Positions 35,330 through 45,779 of a stretch of 64,000 nucleotides of DNA are shown one piece after another. The stretch lies in the NCBI RefSeq assembly GCF_030272615.1, contig NC_081410.1:127968640-128032639 (forward strand), written 5' to 3'. The stretch's first letter is position 1; each line of letters begins with the position of its first letter. Under the pieces are notes generated by a model. The model made no database searches. It was given only the letters and a program-made list of their open reading frames with translations, and had not been told where the DNA came from. Position numbers and translations under genes: made by a program. Origin of the DNA: Cryptomeria japonica (lineage: Eukaryota; Streptophyta; Pinopsida; Cupressales; Cupressaceae).

Positions 35330-36600
35330 ATTAGGGAGAATTTGATAAAAGAGAAACATTTCGAAAGGTTGGCAGGATACAAGTGAGGGTTTCTTTTGGC
35401 CCCATATCTAAAAGGATGTCTGAAAGTATTCTCAAGAGTGCAAAACTTGTCAAACAGATAAGGGGGCTAGTCAGAACACTAGGTCGTGTCCACCTCTTCT
35501 AATTATTGAAGGACCTTGGGAGGAATGAGTATGGATTTTGTGTTGGGGTTGTCAAGGACTCGGATAAGACATGACTCTATATTTGTAATAGTGGATCAAT
35601 TCTCTAAGATGGCGCACTTCACCCCTTGGAAAAAGACTCATGATGTGGTTCATATTGCTAGCATATTCTTTCGAGAGGTGGCAAGGCTACATGGGGTCCC
35701 AAAGAGCAGTGTTTCAAACCAAGGTGCCAAGTTTATAAAATAATTTTGGAGGACACAATGGAAGAAGATGAAAAAATGTGAAGTTTAGCTCAACCTTTCA
35801 TCCACAAACTGATAGATAGACAGAGGAAATGAATAGAAGTTGGGGAAAATTGGTCAAATTTGGTAGGGAACAAAACTAGGAATTAGGACATATTCTTGCC
35901 ATAGTCAAAGTTTGTGTATAACTTAGCAAACCAAAGTACTAGAAAGACACCATTCAAAATTGTTATTGAATTGTATACTAGAGGAGTGACCATACTCGAG
36001 GACAACAACTCACAAGATAAGAGGAGTGCAAAGGAAAAGGAATTTAGAACATATCGATGTTGTCCACAAGGAAGTCAAGCAATATTTGGAGACCATGACT
36101 AACTAGTATAAGGAATAGATGAACGCTAAACTAAGACAAAAGGAATTCTAGGTTGAAGATGAATTCATGGTGTATCTTTGAAAGGAGAGGATTCTGGTAG
36201 GCACATATAACAAGTATAGGATGAAGAAGTTTGAGCCTTGCAAGATCATCTAGAAGTATGATTTTAGAAATGCTTATGAAGTGGATTTACCAAAGGTTGT
36301 GGACATTTTACCAATCTTGAACATTGCAGATCTCTATTGGTTTCATGGGGCATAGACCAAGGAGGGTGACAAAGACATCTCATTTCAAAATCAACTACCA
36401 TAAGTACCACCAGAGATGATCAAACAAGTCATAGACAACTGAAAATAACGTAGTATCCAGAACAAAGTATATAAGAAATATCTAGCCAAGTGGAGAAACA
36501 AGCCAGTGGAAGATGAAACATGGGTCTCAAAGCATGAATTGGAGTGCTTTGGAGCATGCCTAACAACGTACGGGGTGCACTTTTCAAATAACCTCAAGGC
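35330..36600 (+). pseudogene. Element B integrase and chromodomain
   Basis: A degraded zinc-binding N-terminus (about 35345-35470) is followed by the integrase core, open for 75 codons at 35516-35743: [51 protein letters not shown]. The second catalytic Asp after SIV/SSVS is changed to Asn. The C-terminal part is broken (35750-36400). A chromodomain follows at about 36430-36560: YKKYLAKWRNKPVEDETWVS and KHELE. In chromoviruses this domain reads histone marks and steers integration towards heterochromatin. Confidence 0.8.
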
Positions 36601-36602
36601 TC

Positions 36603-37152
36603 TAACACAAGAGTATCCCAAAAGGCCACAAAATGAACCTAAAGATGGAGGCATGGATGACCTTCACAACCTTGAAAAATTTATGGATAATATCACACAA
36701 TGGATCTAGGACCGAACAATATCCATATGGGACTATACCTATCCACGTGTAGTTTTGGAATGCACATGTTACAACAACAATTGGACCTAGGAGGCCGACA
36801 CAGATGAATTTTAGTGTTTGGATTTGATATTTAAGTACTTCAAGACTCATGGGAGATCATTATTAGTAGATAGGACATGGTTAGGGAGTAGTATTTAGGG
36901 GAAGGTAGATCTGGAAGATTTTTTATTTAAGTATTTTTCTTTGTAATAAGCCTATGGCGACCTGTGTGTCAACATATGGGGCCAATTGGTCAAATGTGAT
37001 GATCATGTGAGGGCCTATGGTTATGTAAGTTTGTTTTATTAATCAATAAAGCTCATATTTTTGTTTTCATTCAACTAACTGTTGTGTTTCACGTATAATT
37101 CAATTGCAAGGCTGGACAAACCCTTCTCAACTCTCCAACCTTGATTGTATCA
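36603..37152 (+). repeat. 3' LTR of element B
   Basis: About 550 bp, homologous to 10336-10851. The start is approximate: homology becomes clear from gagtatcccaaaaggccac. The end is sharp at ...gattgtatca, followed by the TATTT duplication. The frame of the chromodomain ORF runs into it. No clear polypurine tract precedes it. Confidence 0.8.
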
Positions 37153-37157
37153 TATTT

Positions 37158-37490
37158 GGTTAAATACCCTATTTGTTTTAAAAATATTGGCTGGTAGAAA
37201 TAGCTTCCCTTCCATGGTTTCTCATATTGGGTTTCTATTCCCTTATTAAATTTTTTCCAACTAAACAAATTTGCTTTGCTTGTCATTCATCAAGCATTTG
37301 TACCATTGACAAGGTTCATATCATAAATATATTGAGGAATGTCTACCATTACATTTTCTATCATATCATGAAGCTTAAAATATCCTTCTATGGGATATCC
37401 ATGATTTCACACATGTACCATCAAACTTATGGACGTCTATGTTTTGTGGCTTCAATTTTGGACCTTGACAAGGTTGTCCTATCCCTTGAT
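37158..37490 (-). pseudogene. Element A gag, N-terminal part
   Basis: On the minus strand 37490-37158 reads as Gypsy gag in two frames: KFDGTCVKSWISH and EGYFKLHDMIENV, then, after a stop, SKANLFSWKKFNKGIETQYE, matching the W-x(n)-F-x-W motif region of chromovirus capsids. It stops at the insertion of B. The same gag resumes at 10335 with the segment ending HFFQPCTIRK. This shows that A and B have opposite orientations and that B landed in A. Confidence 0.75.
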
Positions 37491-37499
37491 TTTTTCTAT

Positions 37500-38250
37500 T
37501 AGGGTTGTACCTACACTAATGGTTTTTTTAAGGCTTCAATTCAAGAAATGACTATTTTTAAACCTATCTAAACCTTAATTTAAAGCTGTTACAAATAGAG
37601 AAAACATACTATCTTAAATAAAATGTATCACTATTTCACATTTTGGTGAAAATTCCCTTGATTTTAGGTGGTAAATAATTAAGAGTCACTAGAATCAGTA
37701 CTAATAGAAGGGTATTTAATCCAAAATATATATGAATTTTGATGTATTTTTTTAATTCTATATTTTTTTATTAGGTAGTGGTGTTTGAAAACACTTGGTA
37801 AATACAACCACATCTCGTCGATGTTGCTACATGTTCTCTTGCATCATCAATCATGCTCTAGCAACATCGACGAGATGTGGTTATGAGACGATTTCAAATA
37901 CCTTGCAATTACTACTCCAACATCACGACATGTGAAATAATATATTTGATGTAGCACATTCTTACAATATCCTTATCATATGTAGATCGTTATTCCTACT
38001 ATGATACAACTTTGGATAACACATTGCATTTACTACAAGGAATACTATAAACAAACTCTTCCTACAAGGAATATATGTAGGTGAATATCACTAAAGTCCC
38101 AGAATTCTTCTAGTTGATATATGACATAGAAAAAGTTATCATATTCGATCCAAGCAATTAGCCTGATGTTGTAGAATCGGATGAGTCCATCTTATCCCTA
38201 CACCATGTGAAATTTGTAATAATTGCAAAAAAAATTTATCAAAGAATCTA
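37500..38250. other. AT-rich stretch with one hairpin
   Basis: Apart from the inverted repeat at 37806-37882 I see no gene. The 5' LTR and PBS of element A should lie here or just beyond, but I could not place them. Confidence 0.4.
37806..37882. repeat. Perfect 24-bp inverted repeat with 29-base loop
   Basis: Arm 37806-37829 and arm 37859-37882 are exact reverse complements (24 of 24 bases; core cacatctcgtcgatgttgct). The loop 37830-37858 has no pairing of its own and the bases outside the arms do not pair. A transcript in either direction would fold into a short hairpin. No coding sequence covers it. Confidence 0.9.
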
Positions 38251-38254
38251 ATTG

Positions 38255-38520
38255 CATTTGTACTTAAGTATCGATTTTCTCCTTCTTGCAGTTCCTACTT
38301 TCAACCACCTCATTTATAAAATGATATTGCACATCAATATGTTTGGTTCTATCATGGTAAACAACATTCTTATCAAAATAAATTGCACTTCATGAATCAC
38401 GCTTCACCATTGTTTGACTCTTAAAAACATATTGCTACTCAATCTCTTCATCTATGCAACCTCCTTAGAAGCATGTGTTGTAGCTATTTATTTTACTTCA
38501 AGATTTGATAGGCTGATTAT
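38255..38520 (-). pseudogene. Copia RNase H remnant
   Basis: Minus-strand reading gives pieces of Copia RNase H: LDEQEVAYNQPIKS, then AIYFDKNVVYHDRTKHIDVQ and YHFI after a frameshift, the usual order near the end of the domain. It is not part of elements A to D, which end at 37152 or lie in other frames. The rest of this Copia element was not found, so this is an isolated, heavily decayed fragment. Confidence 0.65.
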
Positions 38521-38529
38521 ATGCTACCT

Positions 38530-41500
38530 CTTGCTCATCCAAATTTTTAGAAGTCTTCCAATTTTTTGAAATTTTTAATCCTTAGGATTTTAGAGGTTGT
38601 ATCATGTAACATTTATTTGAAACCTAAAACCCTTGTTGTCATAGTCACTTTGTGGTATAAGTATGAATTTTATTTTTAATTGATGACTTGATGGATTGGT
38701 ATGAATCTCTCAAGTTATATCTTAACGCCTCATGTATCATCACTTTACCAACATCTTTTTCCAAAACTATCGATCATGGTCTTTTCCTCAATATAATATT
38801 GTTTCCTATGGTGTGTCCCTTTGACATAGTGTTGGGCCCCACTTTCTCTCTCATGTTTAAGTCTTATTATGTCACATTTAACCACAACCATTATGCTTTA
38901 CATTTCTTATCTTTTAGTGCATCCACTAGTGTGCATTGTTGTACCATGTGCTATAAAAGAATATTGAGTTTTTTTTAGTAAAAATATATAATAGTTCTCT
39001 AAGCACCTATTTTGCTAGCATTGTCTAATTTGTTGGAGGTAACATTTTTTTAGTTGTAGAAGAGATGTTGTATCTTATGTGCCAACTAGCTACTTCTTAT
39101 TGCATCACCTTTACTCTACATATTGTGACTTTAAAGTTGGGCCCTCTTTCTACAACCACTATAGGTATTTTTATATCGAAGAGTTTTTATTGGTGTGAGT
39201 TGGAGTTCACAAGCAATGATTTTTTATTTATTTGCATAAAAAATAATGCACAATAGTTTTTCTCTCTATTAAGGTGATCAATTGTTGAATTCTCATTGTA
39301 ATGATTCCACTCTTCACATTGCAAGTTTGTTCATATGTTCCATATTGTAACCAAGATGGATGCTAAGAAAATTGAATCAAATATGAATGTGTAGCATTGT
39401 AAATTGTACACCTTTATTAGTGTGTCCAATTTTACACTCTCCTAGCACCTATTTTAGTATTTCCCTTTCCTCTATGTATTATAGAACTTCTTTAGGCATT
39501 TATTAACAATTTAATTAAACCTAAATCCTTTTTAATCAATTCACTTTCCATAAATTGGTTCCTTGATCTTAGGTGTGCCCCTTTTTATTATTTCATCCTG
39601 ATTTAGTCTTAATCTTACCCCAATTTCAACTGTCAAAGCATATTTCGTATATCTATGCATTATGGTTTGAGCGACTGAGATGGAATCAAGATCAAACCCC
39701 TATTATCTTGCATTCCTAGAAAGTAAGAAAAATCTTGTCAAGACTAGGGCACCCTACCCTCTTGGTCTCGCACTTTTTTTTCTCAAATTTCAAGAGGATA
39801 AATTGGTGGTCTTGTCTAATTCAAATCTCGCTTCATGTGAAAATATATCAAATCTAAGTAGGCCTAAAGGTGATTTCAACTATGAAACCCTTATATAAGG
39901 CAGCATCTACATGCATCTCATCATTAGGCTAATATTCCAACTCGAGAGCAACACTTGAAAAGCAAATCTGATTCAAGGAGTTACAAACTACATCAAGGCA
40001 TCTTCCATTTATGTTTCATCTATGAAAATTCATTATGGATTTTATGTGATTTATTATGTTATTGCATCAACACATGAAGGACTTATCCTAAGAGTATTTC
40101 ATCACCTATTGAAGTTATAATTATCTACATTCAAGCATTTCAATTTTAGATCTACCCTTGCCCTCAAGAGGCAAGATTTTCCAATTCAATTCAAGTTCAA
40201 TTTCTATTTCAATTAGGGTTAATTCAAAACCCAAGGTTTAACTTAGGAAAACCCCTATCCACAACACCCTTTATTTCCTCTCGTGTGCAACTATAGGTAC
40301 CTAGTGGAGCTAGGAAGATTAGAAAGGGACCAGGACTTAAAAGTGAAGCACCCAGCTAAATTTCATCAAAAAATGCTTGGACCAGGATGCTTGAGGCACC
40401 TTGATCCTAGAATAGGGTGTTCAAGGCACCATAGTCCTCCCAAAATAGGTCCAAATTTGAATGGGAGTGTTCACATTGTCTCAGAGGCCTAATTTCAGTC
40501 TTGTATTAAAAAATTCAATTGTTTGGACAATGATATCCTTTGAGCACCATAATTACATCAATTTTAACTCAATTATTAGGAAAAGGTGAAATTTTCGATT
40601 TCCTTTCCATTCCCATACATGCCCTGAAGTTTCTATTTCAGTATTAGGTAGCATAATTAGTCTAAGTTGCTAGTTCATGCATGTGACTTCCTACCCTAGT
40701 TTGACATTTAATTTACATCCTTTCAATTGAATTTTCAACTCAAACAAAAGAAATAGAATCCAATTAATATCCACTCCTCTTTCTAATAAAATTGAGGTTG
40801 GATCTATTGAGTTTACTTTCCTTTTAATGTGATGCATGTGAAAGTTAGGTCATTTCCTAGTTTACAAAGCATAACTTGTGAAACCTTAAATTTCCATCTA
40901 TTATAGAATGTTGAGTTGTATGACACTTAGTAGGATTTTTATTGCATTGTGCTCAATCTACAAAATAACCACTTCTAAAAAGAGATCATTTCATGAGAAT
41001 GTTATGAGCAATGAATTCACTTTAATGAAGGCTAGGTGGTCCCAAAAGTCTTTTAATTTGAATATATTTTTTTGTTGGTCCACGTAAGGATTATCAAGCC
41101 ATGTTGCATGACACATCACCAAACATTTCTATGTGTCAATACATAATATAAAATTTAACACCTACCAAAATTTTCTTGTAAGGTGTTGTATGGAGTAGCC
41201 ATTGGTCTTAGTAATCTCAAGATATTGAGGGTTATAATTCAAAGTCTCATTAAAGATATAATATTAAGTATGCTACGTTATTCTATCACACATAAATGCA
41301 TTTAATATAGAGTTGGCACCATGAATAAATAGCTTTCGTCGGCATTTAAATCACGAAATTATCTTCCAACAATAAAAAAGACATTAAAGGGGTGTCTCGA
41401 TCCATAATTCAATTCTAGCTTAGGAGTAATTGCCAAATATTAAAAGGTTATGGAATAAAAGGGAATAAGTACATTTCTTCATGATTGTTTCAAAATTTCC

Positions 41501-42680
41501 AAATATTTAAGCAAGGTAGGGCTTAGGTTAAACTCATAATTCCTTAGAGCTTGCTACATAAGAAAATCACTATAGTATCTATTTGCCTCAAACATATTAT
41601 ACTTATCAAATTATTGTATTACTAAATTGAGTTAGGTTTTAGCCCACATAGTAAACCTAAAATAAGTCTTGATCAAGACCTAATTGTCCAATTACCTATT
41701 TCTAAAAGTAAAACTAAACATGCTTAGGGTATAGACTATAGGATAGGGTAGACTTTTAGATTTATTTTTATAGAATTATTATAACCTTACAAAAGCCTTC
41801 CCCCTATCTCAAACACATCGAGGTTGGACATAGGCAAAATGGTTGTGCCTAATATTATTATCAACACAAATTCGGTATATGTAATCAACAAGAGATATGA
41901 CCTAAAGTCTAAGAAATTGAGGCAATGAGCATGAGAATTATTTCTTACAATGAACAAAGAACTAATCAAGAAGGTTTTCTAATTAAACCCTTACATTAAC
42001 TTCTAAATTGAATTCAATGGACAATGTACAGAGTATGGTAGAGATATGAGTAGCTATAGAATAAAATGGTTGCCAAATCATAAGACTCGAAGATACGTAT
42101 AGCTAGATTGAAGTTCATCCCTTATAATAAATTTGATTCATTAAATGGTGACACTTTTGAATAGTATTTTAGAAATACAAGCATTACTCTCTATCAAGTT
42201 CTAGGTGTTGACTACAACACACAAATTCCAATACACATGATGATTTTTGTTAAGAGAAGCACTTGCATGACAATTTAGAAAAATTATTGAGACCAAAATA
42301 ATATAGCCAAGAGAAAGACATTGATCACAATTGGAGTTATTTTTTCTTGCACCAAAATAGAATAATTATTAAAATCTATGGAGCTAAATTAGAGTCACAT
42401 GCCCTCCCTTTGTAGATCCCTAACAAAGTGGATTTACTTGAAGCATTATGGTAATTTAATGAATCTATAATCTAATCAGATTCATTTAAGATAACATAAG
42501 AAATAATATTTTTTTCTTCCACTCTTAATTTTTAATGGAAGGTCTCAACCTTTTAGAGTCAAATTTGATGAATTACGTGATCTCATCAAAAAAGGCTAGA
42601 AGACTTGATTTGAAATGTTTCATTTATAAAATTAGAAAAGAAGTAGTAAGATTAGGGTATAAACACTAGCTAGAGGAGTC
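38530..42680. other. Long stretch without a recognised feature
   Basis: AT-rich, only short frames; none resembles a known family and none has supporting splice or codon signals. Part of it (about 42060-42330) may be old retroelement coding on the plus strand (readable as LKFIPYNKFDSLNGDTFE), but I cannot name the domain. Confidence 0.4.
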
Positions 42681-42685
42681 TAAGG

Positions 42686-43794
42686 TGTTAGGAACCAGAA
42701 GGACAACTGAGAGAGGGTGGGGGGGTGAATCAATTGTCAATGAATTTCAACCCAATTATAAATTAATTCAACTTAATACTTAATACCGGTAAACCAATCA
42801 TAATGTTGGTTAAACAGATTAACAATGTATATCAATACCGGTGAAACTTAATGCATAAAACAAAAAGAGAAACAATATCCACAACACAACACAAATATTT
42901 TTGACATGGAAACCTTGTAAGGGGAAAAACCACGATGGGAAACCTTACCCACAATCAGATGGTACTACTGTAGATAGTATGTGTATACAAATGTGGTTGC
43001 AAAAAGGCCAACTGTCTAGAGCACACTGCTCAATAATGGGAGTCGCATTGACTACAGTAGGATGGTTAAATCCTAGAATAATGTATTGCTTCAAAGTGCA
43101 TTTGCAATGCTAGATTTAGTACCGGTTTAAGCTCTGATAAACACCTTTAAACCTTCCTTTAACCTTCAAATGATGTCTATTTGATTCACTCTATGATTTG
43201 CTCATATGATCTTCAATATTTGCACATACCAAGTTACAATACCATACCATGACCATATCTTCATCTCACAAATGAGATCTTACATTTATACAAAACCTAA
43301 GACCAAATACTAAGGTCGGATCACTAAGAATATTACATTCAAATCAATTACAAAATAAGTCTTGATGTGATACAAGATGTCAGCCTCAATACAATAACCA
43401 ATAATAAATCATCTCCATAATGTGTTGTGCTGATCTGGAATAGATAACGTATACCAGTCCATAACCTAGGCCTATCTGTCGGTAACAACAAATATGTCAA
43501 CCTGATTAGATCAATAACCAAAACACCAAAACCAAGTATCCAAACCATGTCTTCACCATAATCAAGTAATCTCCAGATGATAAAAAGTCATCATCAGTGT
43601 CGGTGAACCATATAACCTGTCAGTGAGCATATACTGGTGACTGTGCATAAGTCACTGACCTTGCCGGTGAACACAATGTGTCGGTTCAATAGTAAACCAA
43701 TATAACCATAGTGCAAATCAACAATATAGATCTCCAGAAGGATAAGTGTTGACATCAATGACAAAACCAATGCAACACATCCATAATACCAACA
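42686..43794. mobile_element. Solo LTR F, Copia-like
   Basis: 1109 bp starting TGTTAGGAACCAGAAGG and ending ATACCAACA, with perfect 5-bp duplications TAAGG at 42681-42685 and 43795-43799. Neither PBS nor PPT nor any element coding lies beside it. Start (TGTTA..., a G-rich run, then gggtgaatcaattg) and ends resemble those of element C, so it is probably a related Copia family. It was formed by recombination between the two LTRs of a full element. Confidence 0.85.
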
Positions 43795-43844
43795 TAAGGA
43801 TCTAATCAAAACTTGTATGAAAAACTAGGAAATCGGTAGAAGGA

Positions 43845-44250
43845 TTGATTGGAAAAAAAAATTCTTGGTAGAAAAGAAGAGACTCATTCTTGGTATTAAC
43901 TATAAAGGAGCATTTGACAATATCAAGGATCCTAATGTTAGAATGTTCACAATGTTGAACAATATGGACACTTTAGGATTCATACCAAATATTGTCCAAT
44001 CTATGGGACTCAAAGTAATTCCTATAGAAGCAGGGCAACTAGTATTTGTATCCTAATGGTGGATGCTTCAACAATAGTAAAAGAGAAAAGCACTCCAAAT
44101 AAGGTCATGCATGAGAATGTTAAACCATTGGTATTATTCTCTCCACAAGATAGTTCTTAGAAAACAGCTCCAAGAATGAAAGACAAACCATTGTGTAAAC
44201 CTCTAAGTCATGCATCGATTAAAGGAAAAATTCACATAATAGGAAGACGT
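43845..44250 (+). pseudogene. Gypsy-type pol fragment, left part
   Basis: A readable plus-strand frame (KKRLILGINYKGAFDNIKDP, then DTLGFIPNIVQSMG, stop at 44054) is followed by pieces in other frames. I do not recognise the domain. It lies directly left of solo LTR H, beyond which a Gypsy integrase fragment appears in the same orientation, so the two may be parts of one old element. Confidence 0.4.
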
Positions 44251-45514
44251 TGTTCAACCCAACAATAAGAATGATAACTCTAGTTGAAGCCTCAACCCAA
44301 AGTTTGGACATTCATTTGGTAAAGTCACTATTTCCATAGCTAGTGTTCATTTGATTGTTAACCCAGGGACGTAATACTTGAAATGGGTATGCACTATATA
44401 TGCACTAAGTTCCTGCAACAACTATGTTGCATTACTACAACAACTAACATTATGCGGAAAAGATAAACAACATTGAAAACTATGAAAAGGCTACATGAAT
44501 ACTTCTGCATAAACTCATAAAAGCAATATTGGATAAATTCAATGCTGATAAATAGAAGTTACTCTGTTTTGGCTTGGCTGCAGGAACAGTTAGTGGATCT
44601 GTTTCCAATGGCTGCAGGAACAGTCGATGCAAGAGCTTCTACTGCGGCTAAGGAAAGAAAACTAATTTTAACAAATGCACAGGAACACTCACCAAGTAGG
44701 CCCCCTTGGATGAGTGATACCAGGCTTCCCAGAAAACAACTCTAATAGATCCGAATAACATAATTTTATTCATCGTTCTTGAAAATCATTACATGATTCA
44801 ATATAAACTCTAAAATGCTTATGAAAATTCTCTGCTCTATTCTTCTCCCTTCTCTGTCTAACTAACTCTGAGAAGAAGAAGAGCTTCTTATTAAAAATAA
44901 ATTAACTACAATAGACAACACAAATCATGCCCAGAAGAAGAGGTGGATGATTGACCGATAGAAGGGATGACTGGAGTTATGCTACAGGAGACATGGATCT
45001 AAACTGAACCACAATTGTAACATATTGTGGCGGTATTTACAACTTCAATGCCCACTTAAGTTAGACATTGGTAGTATAACTTGATTGATCCCCTTATGTA
45101 GTCCCTTGCACTTGCTCAGCTCTTCTACTGTTTGATCTTTAGTTATCACTTACGTATCCTTCCCTTCAACAGGCACGATAGGCGAATATCCACCGCATCA
45201 TTATTTATTACCTGCACTACAAAATAAATAACATACATACGCATTTTACTTAATCAACACATCTATTAATTTCATACATGATCTTGCCCTAAATAATCCG
45301 CATGGCAACAAGAATAAATCACATGGCTGCAGGAATAACTGGCATGGCTGCAAGAATAGACTGGCAAAGATAAAACATGATTTAATAAGTTCAAGCTTAA
45401 CATATGGAATACATATAGTCAACTTCCAATACATCACTACTACTATGCAAACCAAAAGATAACAAAAACTCAAGAGTTCTGAGGATAAAAATATGACAAA
45501 GTATCAACTCATCA
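44251..45514. mobile_element. Solo LTR H, same family as element G
   Basis: 1264 bp, TGTTCAACCCAACAATAAG...CAACTCATCA, with perfect duplications GACGT at 44246-44250 and 45515-45519. It matches both LTRs of G along its length, e.g. tgaaatgggtatgcactat and gtttggacattca. No internal sequence remains. It interrupts an older Gypsy integrase region. Confidence 0.9.
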
Positions 45515-45519
45515 GACGT

Positions 45520-45760
45520 GAGATAATAAAAAGGCATTATTGGAAAGTGAAAGAGAAAACATCTTAAGCGAAGCTTTAAAAGGTATATATGGTGAACACT
45601 TACAAGAGGCATTGCAAGGAAATATTAGTAGTAGGTCTATGGTGGCCTCGACTTTTCAAAGATGTGAATCAATATGCACGAAAGTGCGATATATGTCAAA
45701 GGGTAGGGAAACCTATCATAAGATTTGAAATTCCTTATTCTATTATGCAGCTCATTATTC
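45520..45760 (+). pseudogene. Gypsy integrase zinc-binding fragment
   Basis: Readable over two frames: LLESERENILSEALKGIYGE, then LWWPRLFKDVNQYARKCDIC and QRVGKP, the HHCC zinc-binding N-terminus typical of Athila/Tat-type integrases. It begins right after solo LTR H and ends near 45760; the integrase core is missing. Confidence 0.7.
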
Positions 45761-45779
45761 TATTATACCTAAGTAATAA

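Larger units (their letters stand above)
10336..37152 (+). mobile_element. Element B: chromodomain Ty3/Gypsy retrotransposon
   Basis: The element runs from TGATG at 10336 to ...CATCA-type ends, with 5-bp target duplications TATTT at 10331-10335 and 37153-37157. It lies in opposite orientation inside the gag of element A, whose coding continues on both sides. Its own sequence is 10336-11433 plus 32445-37152, about 5.8 kb; the rest is element C and its passengers. Order: LTR, PBS, gag, protease, RT, RNase H, integrase, chromodomain, LTR. The chromodomain places it among chromoviruses. The LTRs differ at many positions and the ORF has many stops, so the insertion is old. Confidence 0.85.
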
